The notes beneath the pieces were generated by a model. The model was not told the DNA's origin. It was given only the letters and a program-made list of their open reading frames with translations, and ran no database searches. Source: Verrucomicrobiota bacterium (GTDB lineage Bacteria; Verrucomicrobiota; Verrucomicrobiia; Opitutales; Opitutaceae). From it: a DNA stretch of 64,000 nt. The stretch spans positions 1 through 64,000 of the forward strand of contig JADKHC010000015.1 of the NCBI GenBank assembly GCA_016721945.1. The letters are read 5' to 3'. Numbering within the stretch: position 1 is the stretch's first letter; every line of letters begins with the position of its first letter. Below, piece after piece: positions 1 through 8,052 of this stretch. The translations under genes and the position numbers were made by a program.

Positions 1-688
1 GATACCGTCTCCGCCCGCAGGCGCCTCGTGACCGATGCGGTTGACTGACGCGACGTAGCAGCCGTTAGCCACGGCATGAGAACGCTGAATCATTTCCCAC
101 GCGCTGTGCTGCTTCGCGCCGAGTTTGGCTTTTTCGCGCGGATGCCAGCCGATCGCCGTCGGATAGAAAATGATTTCCGCGCCCTGCAACGCCGTGAGTC
201 GCGCGGCTTCGGGGTACCATTGGTCCCAGCAAATGAGCACACCGATTTTCGCGTATTTCGTCTGCCACGCGCGGAAACCCGTATCGCCCGGAGTGAAATA
301 GAATTTCTCGTAGAAGAGTGGATCGTCGGGAATGTGCGCTTTGCGGTAGCTGCCAAGCAACGAACCGTCGGCATCGATGATCACTGCGCTATTGTGGTAG
401 AGCCCGTGCGTGCGCCGCTCGAAGAGCGATGCTACGATCACGACCTTGTACCTTTTTGCTAGTTTCTGAAACGCGCGTGTACTTGCCCCGGGGATCGTCT
501 CCGGCGAGTTCGAAGTTTTTGTAGTCTTCGCTCTGGCAAAAATATTCCGACGCAAACAGCTCCTGCGTGCAGATAATCTTGGCCCCGCGCTTGGCCGCAC
601 GCTCCGCCAACGCGAGGGTTTTCTCGCGATTGGCCGCCAGGTCAGGGACACAGGCGTGTTGGAGGAGGCCAAGCGTGATCTTGCTCAT
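1..688 (-). CDS. aguB: N-carbamoylputrescine amidase, frameshifted and cut by the window edge
   Basis: A nitrilase-superfamily amidase that releases putrescine from N-carbamoylputrescine in the agmatine route. The first frame (start 688) gives MSKITLGLLQHACVPDLAAN and the catalytic Glu region CTQELFASEYFC. Just after ELA, near 500-503, the frame is lost and would stop at 389. Moving one base restores ETIPGASTRAFQKLA, the Lys region SYRKAHIPDDP and the nucleophile region CWDQWYPEAAR, and reads on to base 1 without a stop. One extra G in the GGCGAG stretch explains the break. All three catalytic regions survive, so this is a very recent mutation or a sequence error. It starts 45 bp after the hisG stop, so both may share a transcript. 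An agmatine deiminase gene, if present, lies outside the window. Confidence 0.85.
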
Positions 689-733
689 GGGAAAAACGTC
701 GGGTGAAAACCCGGCGGAGGTGTAGCAGACCGC

Positions 734-1696
734 TCAATACACCACTTTGTTCAGCGGGTACTCAACGATGCCTTCGGCACCGAGCGCCTTGAGTTGCGGA
801 ATGATTTCGCGGGCAACGCTCTCGTCGATGATCGTCTCCAGCGCGACCCAATCGGGCGAGCTAAGCGGCGAGATCGTGGGGTTGCGCAGCGAGGGCATAG
901 CCTTGGTAATCTTGTCGAGCGCAGCCTTTGGGGCGTTCATCTTGAGACCGACCTTGCTCTGCGCTTCGAGCGCGCCGACTAGCAGCATCGCAATCGTCTC
1001 GATTTTCTTGCGCTTGGCGGGATTGGCCCAGCTCGCCTTGTTGGCGATGAGCTTCGTGTTCGTGTAAAGGAGCGTGTCGATAATGCGGAGTTTATTTGCG
1101 CGGAGCGAACTGCCCGTCTCGGTGATGTCGACGATGGCATCGACCAGATCAGGAACTTTCACTTCCGTCGCGCCCCAGGAAAACTCGACAAGGGCGTTCA
1201 CTTTCTTCTCAGCAAAGTAGCGTTTAACGGTACCAACTAGTTCGGTCGCTACACGTTTGCCCGCGAGATCCTCAGCCGATTTGATCGGCGAACTCTCGGG
1301 CACGCAGAGCACCCAGCGCGATTTTTGAACCGAGGCTTTGCTGTAAATCAGGTCACAAACTTCGATCACGTCGGACTCGTTTTCCTTGATCCAGTCATAG
1401 CCGGTCAGGCCGCAGTCAAAAAAACCGTGCTCCACGTAACGACTGACTTCCTGGGCGCGGATAAAGCGTCCGTCGAGCTCCGGGTCGTCGATTGACGGCT
1501 TATAGGAACGCGAGCTGGTGGTGATTTTCCAACCGGCCTTGGCGAACAGGTTTTTGGTGGATTCCTCGAGGCTGCCTTTGGGCAACCCGAGCATGAGAAG
1601 AGGTGTTACGTCGGGCACGCGGCCAAGGCACACCGGCGCCTTCGTTGCTTCAAGTTTTTTCGCCACAAGAACCGGTACAGTATGCAAAGCATTCAC
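734..1696 (-). CDS. hisG: ATP phosphoribosyltransferase, long form
   Basis: First enzyme of histidine synthesis; joins ATP and PRPP. The HisG signature begins LGLPKGSLEESTKNLFAKAG. The substrate-binding part contains DCGLTGYDWI and VDITETGSSLRANKLRI. The chain continues past about residue 230 into a region fitting the C-terminal regulatory domain of long-form HisG, which usually binds histidine for feedback control. The ORF has 34 extra residues before MLGLPKGS; typical HisG begins close to that motif, so the true start may be 1594, though neither start has a clear ribosome site. It lies divergently from the response regulator at 1778 and ahead of aguB on the same strand. Confidence 0.93.
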   Translation of the reverse strand: MNALHTVPVLVAKKLEATKAPVCLGRVPDVTPLLMLGLPKGSLEESTKNLFAKAGWKITTSSRSYKPSIDDPELDGRFIRAQEVSRYVEHGFFDCGLTGYDWIKENESDVIEVCDLIYSKASVQKSRWVLCVPESSPIKSAEDLAGKRVATELVGTVKRYFAEKKVNALVEFSWGATEVKVPDLVDAIVDITETGSSLRANKLRIIDTLLYTNTKLIANKASWANPAKRKKIETIAMLLVGALEAQSKVGLKMNAPKAALDKITKAMPSLRNPTISPLSSPDWVALETIIDESVAREIIPQLKALGAEGIVEYPLNKVVY

Positions 1697-1728
1697 AGAA
1701 AAACTTTACGGTCAGGGCATTGTTTCTT

Positions 1729-1756
1729 TTGACAAAAGGGCACTACTTTGTAAAAA
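1729..1756 (+). promoter_or_regulatory. Candidate sigma70 promoter of the response regulator gene
   Basis: A perfect TTGACA at 1729-1734 is followed after 16 bases by TAAAAA at 1751-1756. The start codon at 1778 is about 20 bases further, giving a very short leader without a clear Shine-Dalgarno sequence. This lies in the 80-bp gap between the divergent hisG and the regulator gene. The -10 box matches the consensus only partly. Confidence 0.45.
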
Positions 1757-1777
1757 AGTTGTCCGTTACCCCCCCTT

Positions 1778-2527
1778 ATGCGTTCAGCACCAAAGCCACT
1801 TGTTCTGGTTGTAGAAGATGAGGAAGAGCTAGCTAAGCTCATTGCTATCCATCTCGAAGAAGCTGGGATGCAAACTCAAGTTTACAATCGTTGCGCGCAC
1901 GCCCTGCGCTTTTTAAAGAAGAATTTTGCCAACCTCCTCCTGCTCGACGTCAACCTGCCCGACCAGTCAGGTTTCCAGCTTCTGGAGGAGCTGAAAAAAA
2001 GTGATATCGCCATCCCGACGATCTTCGTGACCGGCAACTCGCTCGAAACGAGCAAAGTGCGCGGACTCGAAATGGGCGGCGACGACTACGTCACCAAACC
2101 CTTCAGTTACCCCGAGCTCGTCGCCCGCATTCACGCTGTGTTGCGGCGCGCCGAGTCCTCGACCGATAACAACGTCACCAAGAACGCCAAAGTCAGTGAC
2201 CAGCCTTTCGATTTCTGTGGCGCCAAAGTCACGCCTGACCGCCTTGAAATCGAATTTCCCAACGCCACCATCACCAAGATCGGCCGCAAGGAACTGGGCA
2301 TCCTCTCCTATTTGAACGACAACCAAGGCGTCGTCATCACTCGCAAGGCTCTCATTCACGCCGTCTGGGGCATCCACGCCGACGTGAAAAGCCGTTCGCT
2401 GGACCAGTACATCGTCAAGGTCCGCGATCTCTTCAAAACCAACGGGCTCAGCCTCGACACCTTCCGCACCGTTCACAGCGTCGGCTACATCTTCGACCCC
2501 AAGGGCGTTTCACAAGAAGGCCGTTAA
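1778..2527 (+). CDS. OmpR/PhoB-family response regulator
   Basis: A DNA-binding response regulator. The receiver domain (residues about 7-125) shows the acidic pocket VEDEEE (E13, D14), phospho-acceptor D57 in LLLLDVNLP, T85 in FVTGN and K107 in YVTKPF. The C-terminal half (about 145-245) has a winged-helix pattern, with ITRKALIHAVWG and SRSLDQYIVKVRDLF then VHSVGYIF, typical of the OmpR class. No histidine kinase lies beside it, so it is an orphan in this window and its signal is unknown. A strong terminator follows 34 bp after the stop. Confidence 0.92.
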   Translation: MRSAPKPLVLVVEDEEELAKLIAIHLEEAGMQTQVYNRCAHALRFLKKNFANLLLLDVNLPDQSGFQLLEELKKSDIAIPTIFVTGNSLETSKVRGLEMGGDDYVTKPFSYPELVARIHAVLRRAESSTDNNVTKNAKVSDQPFDFCGAKVTPDRLEIEFPNATITKIGRKELGILSYLNDNQGVVITRKALIHAVWGIHADVKSRSLDQYIVKVRDLFKTNGLSLDTFRTVHSVGYIFDPKGVSQEGR

Positions 2528-2561
2528 GAAAAATTTAGGGCTGACCACAGCTTACCCCGAA

Positions 2562-2587
2562 AACGCCGCGACAGCGCGGCGTTTTTT
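2562..2587 (+). terminator. Rho-independent terminator
   Basis: AACGCCGCG and CGCGGCGTT form a perfect 9-bp stem around the loop ACAG, followed by a T run at 2581-2587. It ends the response regulator transcript. Confidence 0.9.
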
Positions 2588-2613
2588 TGTGCCCCAACGC
2601 AAACCGTCCGTGT

Positions 2614-2665
2614 GTAGGAGCCTGCTTGCAGGCGTTTCCGAATCTGATCGCCTGCAGGCTACTAC
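2614..2665. repeat. REP-like palindrome, family R1 copy 1
   Basis: GTAGGAGCCTGCTTGCAGGC at the left faces GCCTGCAGGCTACTAC at the right, forming an imperfect hairpin. The same element recurs at 28343-28398 with the identical left arm, so it is a dispersed repeat. It touches the 3' end of the next gene. Confidence 0.75.
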
Positions 2666-3144
2666 CCCTTCTGCTTCCGCAATAATCCGCGAAAGCTCCA
2701 AACGATCAGTACAACATTTGCGACGACCATTTCGAGCGGCCACGGCGGCTGACGACGAAACGCCACGACCAGCGCAACTAAACCAAACGTCATGAAAACA
2801 TAATCCGCCGCCCGCGCCGTTCGCTCTTTCCAAAACAGAAACGCCAGGGCCATCCACACCGCCAGCGCCGCGCCACCCGACAGCCAGAAGAAGCGCAGCG
2901 CCTGCTCCATTTTGCTGTCGCGAACCAAGAGCACCGCGACGAGCCAGAAGAGCAGCTGGTTGAAAAACAAAAATCCCGTCACCAACGCCGACACCAGATG
3001 CGCGTTCACCGGGAACTGCCCTTTTTCATCAACCGGCACCCGGCTCAACATCGCACAGCCCGTGCAGCAAAAATAGTCACGCCCCGCTTCCACGCGTCGT
3101 ACCTTAAACGGCAGACCGCAGTAATGACAGGAGACGGGCGTCAT
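2662..3144 (-). CDS. Membrane protein with an N-terminal four-cysteine metal-binding finger
   Basis: A 160-residue protein. The N-terminus has CHYC (residues about 6-9) and FCCTGC (about 25-30), spaced like the small cysteine domain that precedes some heavy-metal P-type ATPases (CxxCG ... FCCxGC). About four hydrophobic segments follow (near 48-70, 84-104, 114-130 and 136-152). No ATPase domain is present. It overlaps the upstream gene by ATGA at 3141-3144, so it is the last member of the operon proS-clpS-DUF2017-like-this gene. The function is unknown; metal or thiol chemistry at the inner membrane is only a guess. Confidence 0.75.
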   Translation of the reverse strand: MTPVSCHYCGLPFKVRRVEAGRDYFCCTGCAMLSRVPVDEKGQFPVNAHLVSALVTGFLFFNQLLFWLVAVLLVRDSKMEQALRFFWLSGGAALAVWMALAFLFWKERTARAADYVFMTFGLVALVVAFRRQPPWPLEMVVANVVLIVWSFRGLLRKQKG

Positions 3145-3617
3145 ATCCCCTCCCCATCCTCCTCGTCACCCAGTGTATCCAAATGTTGGATAATCAACTC
3201 CTGTAACGTCGCGAGAAACAGGTAGCACATAAAATACCTCCGCACCTGCTCCGTCAACTGGTCGATCTCCACGTTGCCAGTCTCGAGAGTTTCATCTTCA
3301 ATTCCTTTCAGATTCTCCTCGCGCATACGCAACCGTACCGCTGAACAGGCACGCATGACCGGCTCGGCATTGTCGGCATCGAACACGATCACGCCATTCG
3401 AGAAAAATTCCTTGTCGAAAAGCGCGAGTAGTTTGGCGATGTCGCCATTCTGCGCCGCAACCAGTTCATCTCGCCAAAACTCACGCATGTCAGCATCGAC
3501 CTCGCCGATATCGAGCGGCGCGGCGAGTTTCCCTTGCAAGGCGTCCGACACTTCTTTGACCACATCAAGCAGCGGCGCCACCACCTCCAGGCTGAGTCTG
3601 ACTTCGATGCGTTTCAT
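3141..3617 (-). CDS. DUF2017-like protein next to clpS
   Basis: A 158-residue, mostly helical and acidic protein beginning MKRIEVRLSLEVVAPLLDVV with no signal peptide. Length, composition and position beside clpS resemble DUF2017 proteins, which neighbour clpS in Actinobacteria; the family call comes from recall and was not tested. It overlaps the following membrane-protein gene by four bases (ATGA), indicating coupled translation. The gap to clpS is filled by a perfect inverted repeat (3626-3725). A role beside the ClpS adaptor is inferred from context only. Confidence 0.6.
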   Translation of the reverse strand: MKRIEVRLSLEVVAPLLDVVKEVSDALQGKLAAPLDIGEVDADMREFWRDELVAAQNGDIAKLLALFDKEFFSNGVIVFDADNAEPVMRACSAVRLRMREENLKGIEDETLETGNVEIDQLTEQVRRYFMCYLFLATLQELIIQHLDTLGDEEDGEGI

Positions 3618-3625
3618 GGAGTTCC

Positions 3626-3725
3626 TTGAACCGCGAATGGACGCGAATTCACGCGAATAAATACCCCAATGAAATTAGTTCTTCGGCTCGTCATTCGCGT
3701 GAATTCGCGTCCATTCGCGGTTCAA
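3626..3725. repeat. Perfect 33-bp inverted repeat of 10-nt units, no cargo
   Basis: The left arm 3626-3658 and right arm 3693-3725 are exact reverse complements with a 34-bp spacer. Each arm is three units of 10-nt period: CGCGAATGGA, CGCGAATTCA, CGCGAAT, preceded by TTGAAC. Variants of the arm flank the genes at 8051 and 16415. The right arm covers the stop codon of clpS. Confidence 0.9.
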
Positions 3726-4027
3726 CTTCCATGGCTCGCTTCATCCGGCTCGATGATCGCGTTCAGATGCCACTGGTGCAGCGTGAACATGTAGGCTTCA
3801 GCCTTTTCACGCAGTCCGGTCCAAACGACCGAGCGGCCTTGCTCGTGAACTTCCATCATGTGCTTGCGCGCAGTTTCGTCGTCGAACCCGAAGACTTTTC
3901 GGAAAACCATCACGACATAGGACATGAGATTCACCGGGTCGTTGAGCACAACCACGCGCCAGAGACCGTGCAGTTCGATCTCGGTCTCCGGATGCGCGAC
4001 GGGAGATGTGTGCGGATTCGTTGCCAC
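3722..4027 (-). CDS. clpS: ATP-dependent Clp protease adaptor ClpS
   Basis: A 101-residue adaptor that delivers N-degron substrates to ClpA or ClpC. The ClpS core is clear: VVVLNDPVNLMSYVVMVFRK, then HMMEVHEQGRSVVWTG and EKAEAYMFTLHQWHL. The loop reads NDPVN rather than the NDD(Y/F) of enterobacterial ClpS, which is the style seen in actinobacterial proteins. A short disordered N-terminus fits the family. It begins three bases after the proS stop, so it shares that transcript. Its stop codon lies inside the inverted repeat at 3693-3725. Confidence 0.93.
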   Translation of the reverse strand: MATNPHTSPVAHPETEIELHGLWRVVVLNDPVNLMSYVVMVFRKVFGFDDETARKHMMEVHEQGRSVVWTGLREKAEAYMFTLHQWHLNAIIEPDEASHGS

Positions 4028-4030
4028 GCG

Positions 4031-5797
4031 TCAGGCCTTGGCCGCAGCCTCGGTGACACCAGCAGTGATCCGGCTCTCGGCTTCCGTGAGCGGGACTTTC
4101 ACGACTTCTTTCTGGTGACGCCATTTCATCTCGATGATGCCTTCTTTGAGGCCTTTGCCACCAATCGTAATGCGTAACGGGATACCGATCAAATCAGCAT
4201 CCTTGAATTTCACGCCAGGGCGTTCCGCGCGATCGTCGATGAGTACGTCGGCGCCAGCTTTTTCAGCAGCAGCACCAAGTTTCTTCGCGAGATCCGCCGC
4301 CTCCGGCAGCTGAGGATCGAGCACGCAAATGAGAACGTGGAAAGGCGCGACGTTCCACGGCCAGATGATGCCGTCGGCGTCGTGGCTTTGCTCGATCACA
4401 GCCTGCATCGTGCGGCTGATGCCGATGCCGTAGCAGCCCATGACCATCGAGTGCGATTGCTTCTGGTCGTCGGTATAAACCGCGCCGAACTTTTCAGAGT
4501 ACTTCGTGCCGAGTTTGAAAATATGACCGACCTCAATGCCGCGACGGCTCTTGAGCGGATGGCCCGATTTCGGACAAGGTTCGCCGGCCGCAACACGGCG
4601 GAAATCGCCGAACTTCGTGATCGCGAGATCGCGGGTGACGTTGACGTTGCGTACGTGGAAACCGTCTTTGTTGGCACCGGTCGTGCCGTTGCCGACAAGG
4701 CGGATCGCATGATCGGCAAACACGCCCGCGAGTGCGGACGGATCTTTGATCGTGCCTTTGACCGCGCCGAGACTGCCAGGTTTGGCGCCAAGGACTGGTT
4801 CGATTTCCTCGGCCGTGGCCTGGCGGAAGAGCGTGAAACCGAGCGAGCCGAGTTTGGCTTCTTCGAGTTCGTCGCTGCCGCGCAGGATGACGAGGAAAGG
4901 TTTACCATCGCCGATGAAGACGAGGGTCTTAAACTGCTTGTCACCGGGAACTGAATACGGAGCCGCTTCCAGCGCTGCGATTGTGACAACGCCGGGTGTG
5001 GCGAATTCTTCGATCGCGCCAACCGGAGCTGCGTCAACGAGATCCTTTGGCACGATGCCGCTGGAGGCCTTTTCGCGATTGGCGGCATAACCGCTCTCTT
5101 CGCAGTAGATGATGTCGTCGTCGCCGATTTCCGCGGGCACCATGAATTCGTGGGAGAAGCTGCCGCCCATCACGCCGGTGTCAGCCTCGACCGCAATCGA
5201 GAGCACGCCCACGCGTTTGAAGAATTTCTCGTAGGCTTCCTTCATCTTGAAGTAGCTCGTCACGGCGTTGTCATCGGTCGTGTCGAAGGAATACGAGTCC
5301 ATCATCACAAACTCGCGCGCGCGCATCAGGCCGTAGCGCGGACGAATCTCGTTACGGAACTTCGTGGCGATTTGATAAAAATTCTTCGGCAGATCGCGGT
5401 AGCTGGTGATCTCGGCCTTCACGAGCGGCGTGATAATTTCTTCGTGAGTCGGCCCGAGGACAAACTCCGGCTCTTTCGAGCGACCTTTGCCCGCGCCTGC
5501 GTTGTCCGTGCGGAACATGATTTCACGAGCGGCAGCCCAACGCGGCCCTTGTTCCCAAAGCTCGGCCGGATGCACGTGAGGCATCCACAGTTCGATCGCG
5601 CCCGCGTTGTCCATTTCCTCGCGGCACATCTGCGTGATCTTTTGCAGCGCACGCAGGCCAAACGGCATGTAGGTATAGAGACCGCCGCCGAGCTTGCGAA
5701 CGAGGCCCGCGCGCACGAGGAGTTTGTGCGAAGCGATTTCGGCGTCAGCCGGACTTTCCTTGAGGGTGGGAATGAAAAACTGCGACCAATACTTCAT
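4031..5797 (-). CDS. proS: Prolyl-tRNA synthetase, bacterial type
   Basis: Charges tRNA-Pro. The start at 5797 (MKYWSQFFIPTLKESPADAE) matches the family; the ORF runs open to 5905 but those residues have no family character. Class II motif 2 is visible as FRNEIRPRYGLMRAREF. Between motifs 2 and 3 lies an insertion (about residues 225-400) like the YbaK editing domain, which removes Ala-tRNA-Pro. The C-terminal anticodon-binding domain includes VAPFHVLICVLDPQ and VLIDDRAERPGVKFKDADLI. About 588 residues, the usual size for the bacterial form. First gene of the operon with clpS. Confidence 0.96.
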   Translation of the reverse strand: MKYWSQFFIPTLKESPADAEIASHKLLVRAGLVRKLGGGLYTYMPFGLRALQKITQMCREEMDNAGAIELWMPHVHPAELWEQGPRWAAAREIMFRTDNAGAGKGRSKEPEFVLGPTHEEIITPLVKAEITSYRDLPKNFYQIATKFRNEIRPRYGLMRAREFVMMDSYSFDTTDDNAVTSYFKMKEAYEKFFKRVGVLSIAVEADTGVMGGSFSHEFMVPAEIGDDDIIYCEESGYAANREKASSGIVPKDLVDAAPVGAIEEFATPGVVTIAALEAAPYSVPGDKQFKTLVFIGDGKPFLVILRGSDELEEAKLGSLGFTLFRQATAEEIEPVLGAKPGSLGAVKGTIKDPSALAGVFADHAIRLVGNGTTGANKDGFHVRNVNVTRDLAITKFGDFRRVAAGEPCPKSGHPLKSRRGIEVGHIFKLGTKYSEKFGAVYTDDQKQSHSMVMGCYGIGISRTMQAVIEQSHDADGIIWPWNVAPFHVLICVLDPQLPEAADLAKKLGAAAEKAGADVLIDDRAERPGVKFKDADLIGIPLRITIGGKGLKEGIIEMKWRHQKEVVKVPLTEAESRITAGVTEAAAKA

Positions 5798-5916
5798 AAA
5801 GCTGGCCACCGAAACAGTCCGCCAGCGAAGGCGCAAATGTATTTGCGAGCCCGCCCGCAGCGAACTTACTTCCCCGAACCCGCATGCCAGCCCGACCAAA
5901 CCCAAAACCTTGGCCC

Positions 5917-6510
5917 ATGAAATGGATCGCCCTAACGATCCTCGTTTTCATCGTCGGCTATACTTTTATCACGCTGTATTTTCGTAAACCCGGAGCCGGC
6001 TACCAACCCTACAAAGACTCCAAGGACCGCGCCACCGTCCATCGCCTCGAACAAGCCGGCTACCAACGTGTCACTGCGACGATTTCGCTACCCGCCGATC
6101 CGCAACGCTCCGCTGCACGACTTGCCCAAACCTTCGCACCGAGCCAAAACACTTTCGGGGGCCTGCCCTCCGAATTAAGCGAAACGCTCATCGACAAACC
6201 CATCCTGCCCGAAGGTTTTGCCAGCGTTGCCGCGCCTTCCTCGGTCGCCGCGCTGATGCCCTACGTCTTCCAATTCACCTGCACGCTGCCCGACAAAAAG
6301 AACACCCTCGACGAAACCTACGTCTATGTGAAAGAGAGCGAAATCGCCATCGTCGCCAGTTTCGAAAAAATTAGTGGCGAGCTTCTCGCCCGCAGTCGCG
6401 AGTGCACCGTCCTCGTCACGATTCCCGGAGGCACGCTGAAGCCCGGCGAATATCGCGTCACACTCATCGGCTCACGCAACTCCCGCCAGTGGACCTTGCA
6501 GGTGAAGTGA
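5917..6510 (+). CDS. Membrane-anchored hypothetical protein
   Basis: About 197 residues. The chosen start (5917) places one hydrophobic segment, IALTILVFIVGYTFITLYF, directly at the N-terminus; an upstream ATG at 5884 would add 11 polar residues. The rest is soluble, with a predicted beta-rich C-terminal half (VFQFTCTLPDKKN, TVLVTIPGGTLKPGEYRVTL), suggesting one anchor and an exported domain. It is divergent from proS. No family was recognised. Confidence 0.7.
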   Translation: MKWIALTILVFIVGYTFITLYFRKPGAGYQPYKDSKDRATVHRLEQAGYQRVTATISLPADPQRSAARLAQTFAPSQNTFGGLPSELSETLIDKPILPEGFASVAAPSSVAALMPYVFQFTCTLPDKKNTLDETYVYVKESEIAIVASFEKISGELLARSRECTVLVTIPGGTLKPGEYRVTLIGSRNSRQWTLQVK

Positions 6511-6512
6511 GG

Positions 6513-6604
6513 CCGTTCGCTTGCGAACGGTCTGAATGCGTAGGGGCGCAGTCTTGCTGCGCCCTTCTCGGCGAACTCGGGCGCGACAAGATCACGCCCC
6601 TACG
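6513..6604. repeat. REP-like palindromes after the 5917 gene, family R2
   Basis: A short hairpin CCGTTCG/CGAACGG (6513-6530) is followed by CGTAGGGGCGCAG (from 6539), an inner stem, and CACGCCCCTACG ending at 6604. The outer ends are inverted copies. There is no T run, so this is more likely a dispersed repeat than a terminator. Confidence 0.6.
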
Positions 6605-6681
6605 AAACCCCGGCGCAACCACCCCAACCAAACCCCCGCATTGACGAACGCCTCCGCATCGTCGAGAAACGCTGCACTGCG

Positions 6682-8010
6682 ATGAGCAACAGCGCCAACC
6701 TCCCGCCCGCCTCGGCCTCCGTCACCACGATCAAGCCCACCGATCTGCGCGGCATCCTCAAATACGTCCCGCGTTTCAAGGATCAGATCTTCGTCATCGC
6801 CATCGACGGCTCCATCGTGGCCGACGAAAATTTTGGCAACCTCCTCGTCGACATCGCCGTCCTCCGCAGCCTCGCGATCAAGGTCGTGCTCGTCCACGGC
6901 ATCAGCCACCAGATCCAAGAGCTATCGGTAATGCGGAACATTCCGATTACGGACGCCTACGGCACCGGCGTGACCGACGCCGCCACGCTCGACCTCGCCA
7001 TCCGCGCCTCCTCGCGCGTTTCCCACGCGCTGATCGAAGGCCTCACGCAGAATAATTTAAAGTGCGCCGTCACCAACGCCATTCGCGCTCTGCCCTCCGG
7101 TATCCTGCGCGGCGTTGACCACCAGTTCACTGGCCGGGTCGAACGCGTCGACACCGACTTCATTCTCAGCCTGATCGACAAGAGCATCGTCCCGATTGTC
7201 TCTCCCATTGGGTTCGGTCCCGACGGCCGCTCGTTGCGGATCAACTCCGACCTGCTCGCTGCCGAACTAGCCGAGGCGCTCCACGCCACCAAGATCGTTT
7301 TCCTCACGCCGCAACCCGGCCTCGTGATCGACGGCGAAGTGAAACGCGACATCACCGTCGAAGCCCTCCGCGACATCCTCAAGGAACATCCCGAACGCGT
7401 CAGCGCGCCCGTGCAGAGCAAGGCCCTCCACGCGATCAAAGCCATCGAGACTGGCACGCCCCGCGTACACATCGTCGACGGACGTATCTTCGACGGCCTG
7501 ATCAACGAAATCTTCTCCAGCGAAGGCGTCGGCACGCTCGTTTACGGCAACGATTACCAACAAATCCGTACCGCCAATCGCCGCGACGTCCGCCAGATCT
7601 ATAACCTCACACGCGGCGCCGTCCGCCGTGAAGAGCTGATCTACCGCACGCAGCAGGCCATCGAGAAAAACATCGAGCAGTTCTTCGTTTTCGAAATCGA
7701 CGAAAACATCATCGCCTGCGTCTCGCTCTATTTTTACCCCGACAAACCGCAACTCGCCGAAGTCGGTTCGCTCTACGTTCTGCCGTTTTACCAAAACCGC
7801 GACATCGGCCGGAAGATGGTCGACTACGCCTGCATGATGGCCAAAGAGCGCGGCGTAAAAACCATCATCGCCCTCTCGACGCAAAGCTACGGCTTCTTCA
7901 ATTCGGTCCTCAATTTCGAAGAAACCGACAAAGAAATCCTCCCCGAAGCCCGCCTGAAACTCTACGAAGAAAGCGGCCGCAACGCGAAAGTGCTGGTGAA
8001 GAAACTGTGA
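6682..8010 (+). CDS. argA: Amino-acid N-acetyltransferase (N-acetylglutamate synthase)
   Basis: First step of arginine synthesis, acetylating glutamate with acetyl-CoA. At 442 residues it has the two-domain ArgA layout. An amino-acid-kinase fold (about residues 25-295) includes VLVHGISHQIQ and ATKIVFLTPQPGLV and usually binds arginine. A GNAT domain (about 300-442) includes VGSLYVLPFYQNRDIGRKMV, the acetyl-CoA loop. The GNAT half carries the catalytic activity in this family. The gene stands alone, 170 bp after a hypothetical gene and just before a repeat-bounded cassette. Confidence 0.93.
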   Translation: MSNSANLPPASASVTTIKPTDLRGILKYVPRFKDQIFVIAIDGSIVADENFGNLLVDIAVLRSLAIKVVLVHGISHQIQELSVMRNIPITDAYGTGVTDAATLDLAIRASSRVSHALIEGLTQNNLKCAVTNAIRALPSGILRGVDHQFTGRVERVDTDFILSLIDKSIVPIVSPIGFGPDGRSLRINSDLLAAELAEALHATKIVFLTPQPGLVIDGEVKRDITVEALRDILKEHPERVSAPVQSKALHAIKAIETGTPRVHIVDGRIFDGLINEIFSSEGVGTLVYGNDYQQIRTANRRDVRQIYNLTRGAVRREELIYRTQQAIEKNIEQFFVFEIDENIIACVSLYFYPDKPQLAEVGSLYVLPFYQNRDIGRKMVDYACMMAKERGVKTIIALSTQSYGFFNSVLNFEETDKEILPEARLKLYEESGRNAKVLVKKL

Positions 8011-8021
8011 GTGCGGAGTTC

Positions 8022-8052
8022 TAACCGCTAATGCACGCGAATTGACGCGAAT
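8022..8052 (+). repeat. Left repeat arm of cassette 2
   Basis: Three units, CGCTAATGCA, CGCGAATTGA and CGCGAAT, preceded by TAAC. It is the inverted partner of 8888-8918 with three mismatches over 31 bases. An ATG at 8031 opens MHAN and stops at once, matching the MDAN start encoded by the related arm at 16415. Confidence 0.8.

Noticed and set aside
3626..4177. Plus-strand frame beginning MNREWTRIHANK inside the inverted repeat and clpS
   Set aside because: Antisense to clpS; its start is a by-product of the repeat arm.
4337..4954. Plus-strand frame of 205 codons inside proS
   Set aside because: Antisense to the proS editing and catalytic domains; composition biased, no homology recognised.
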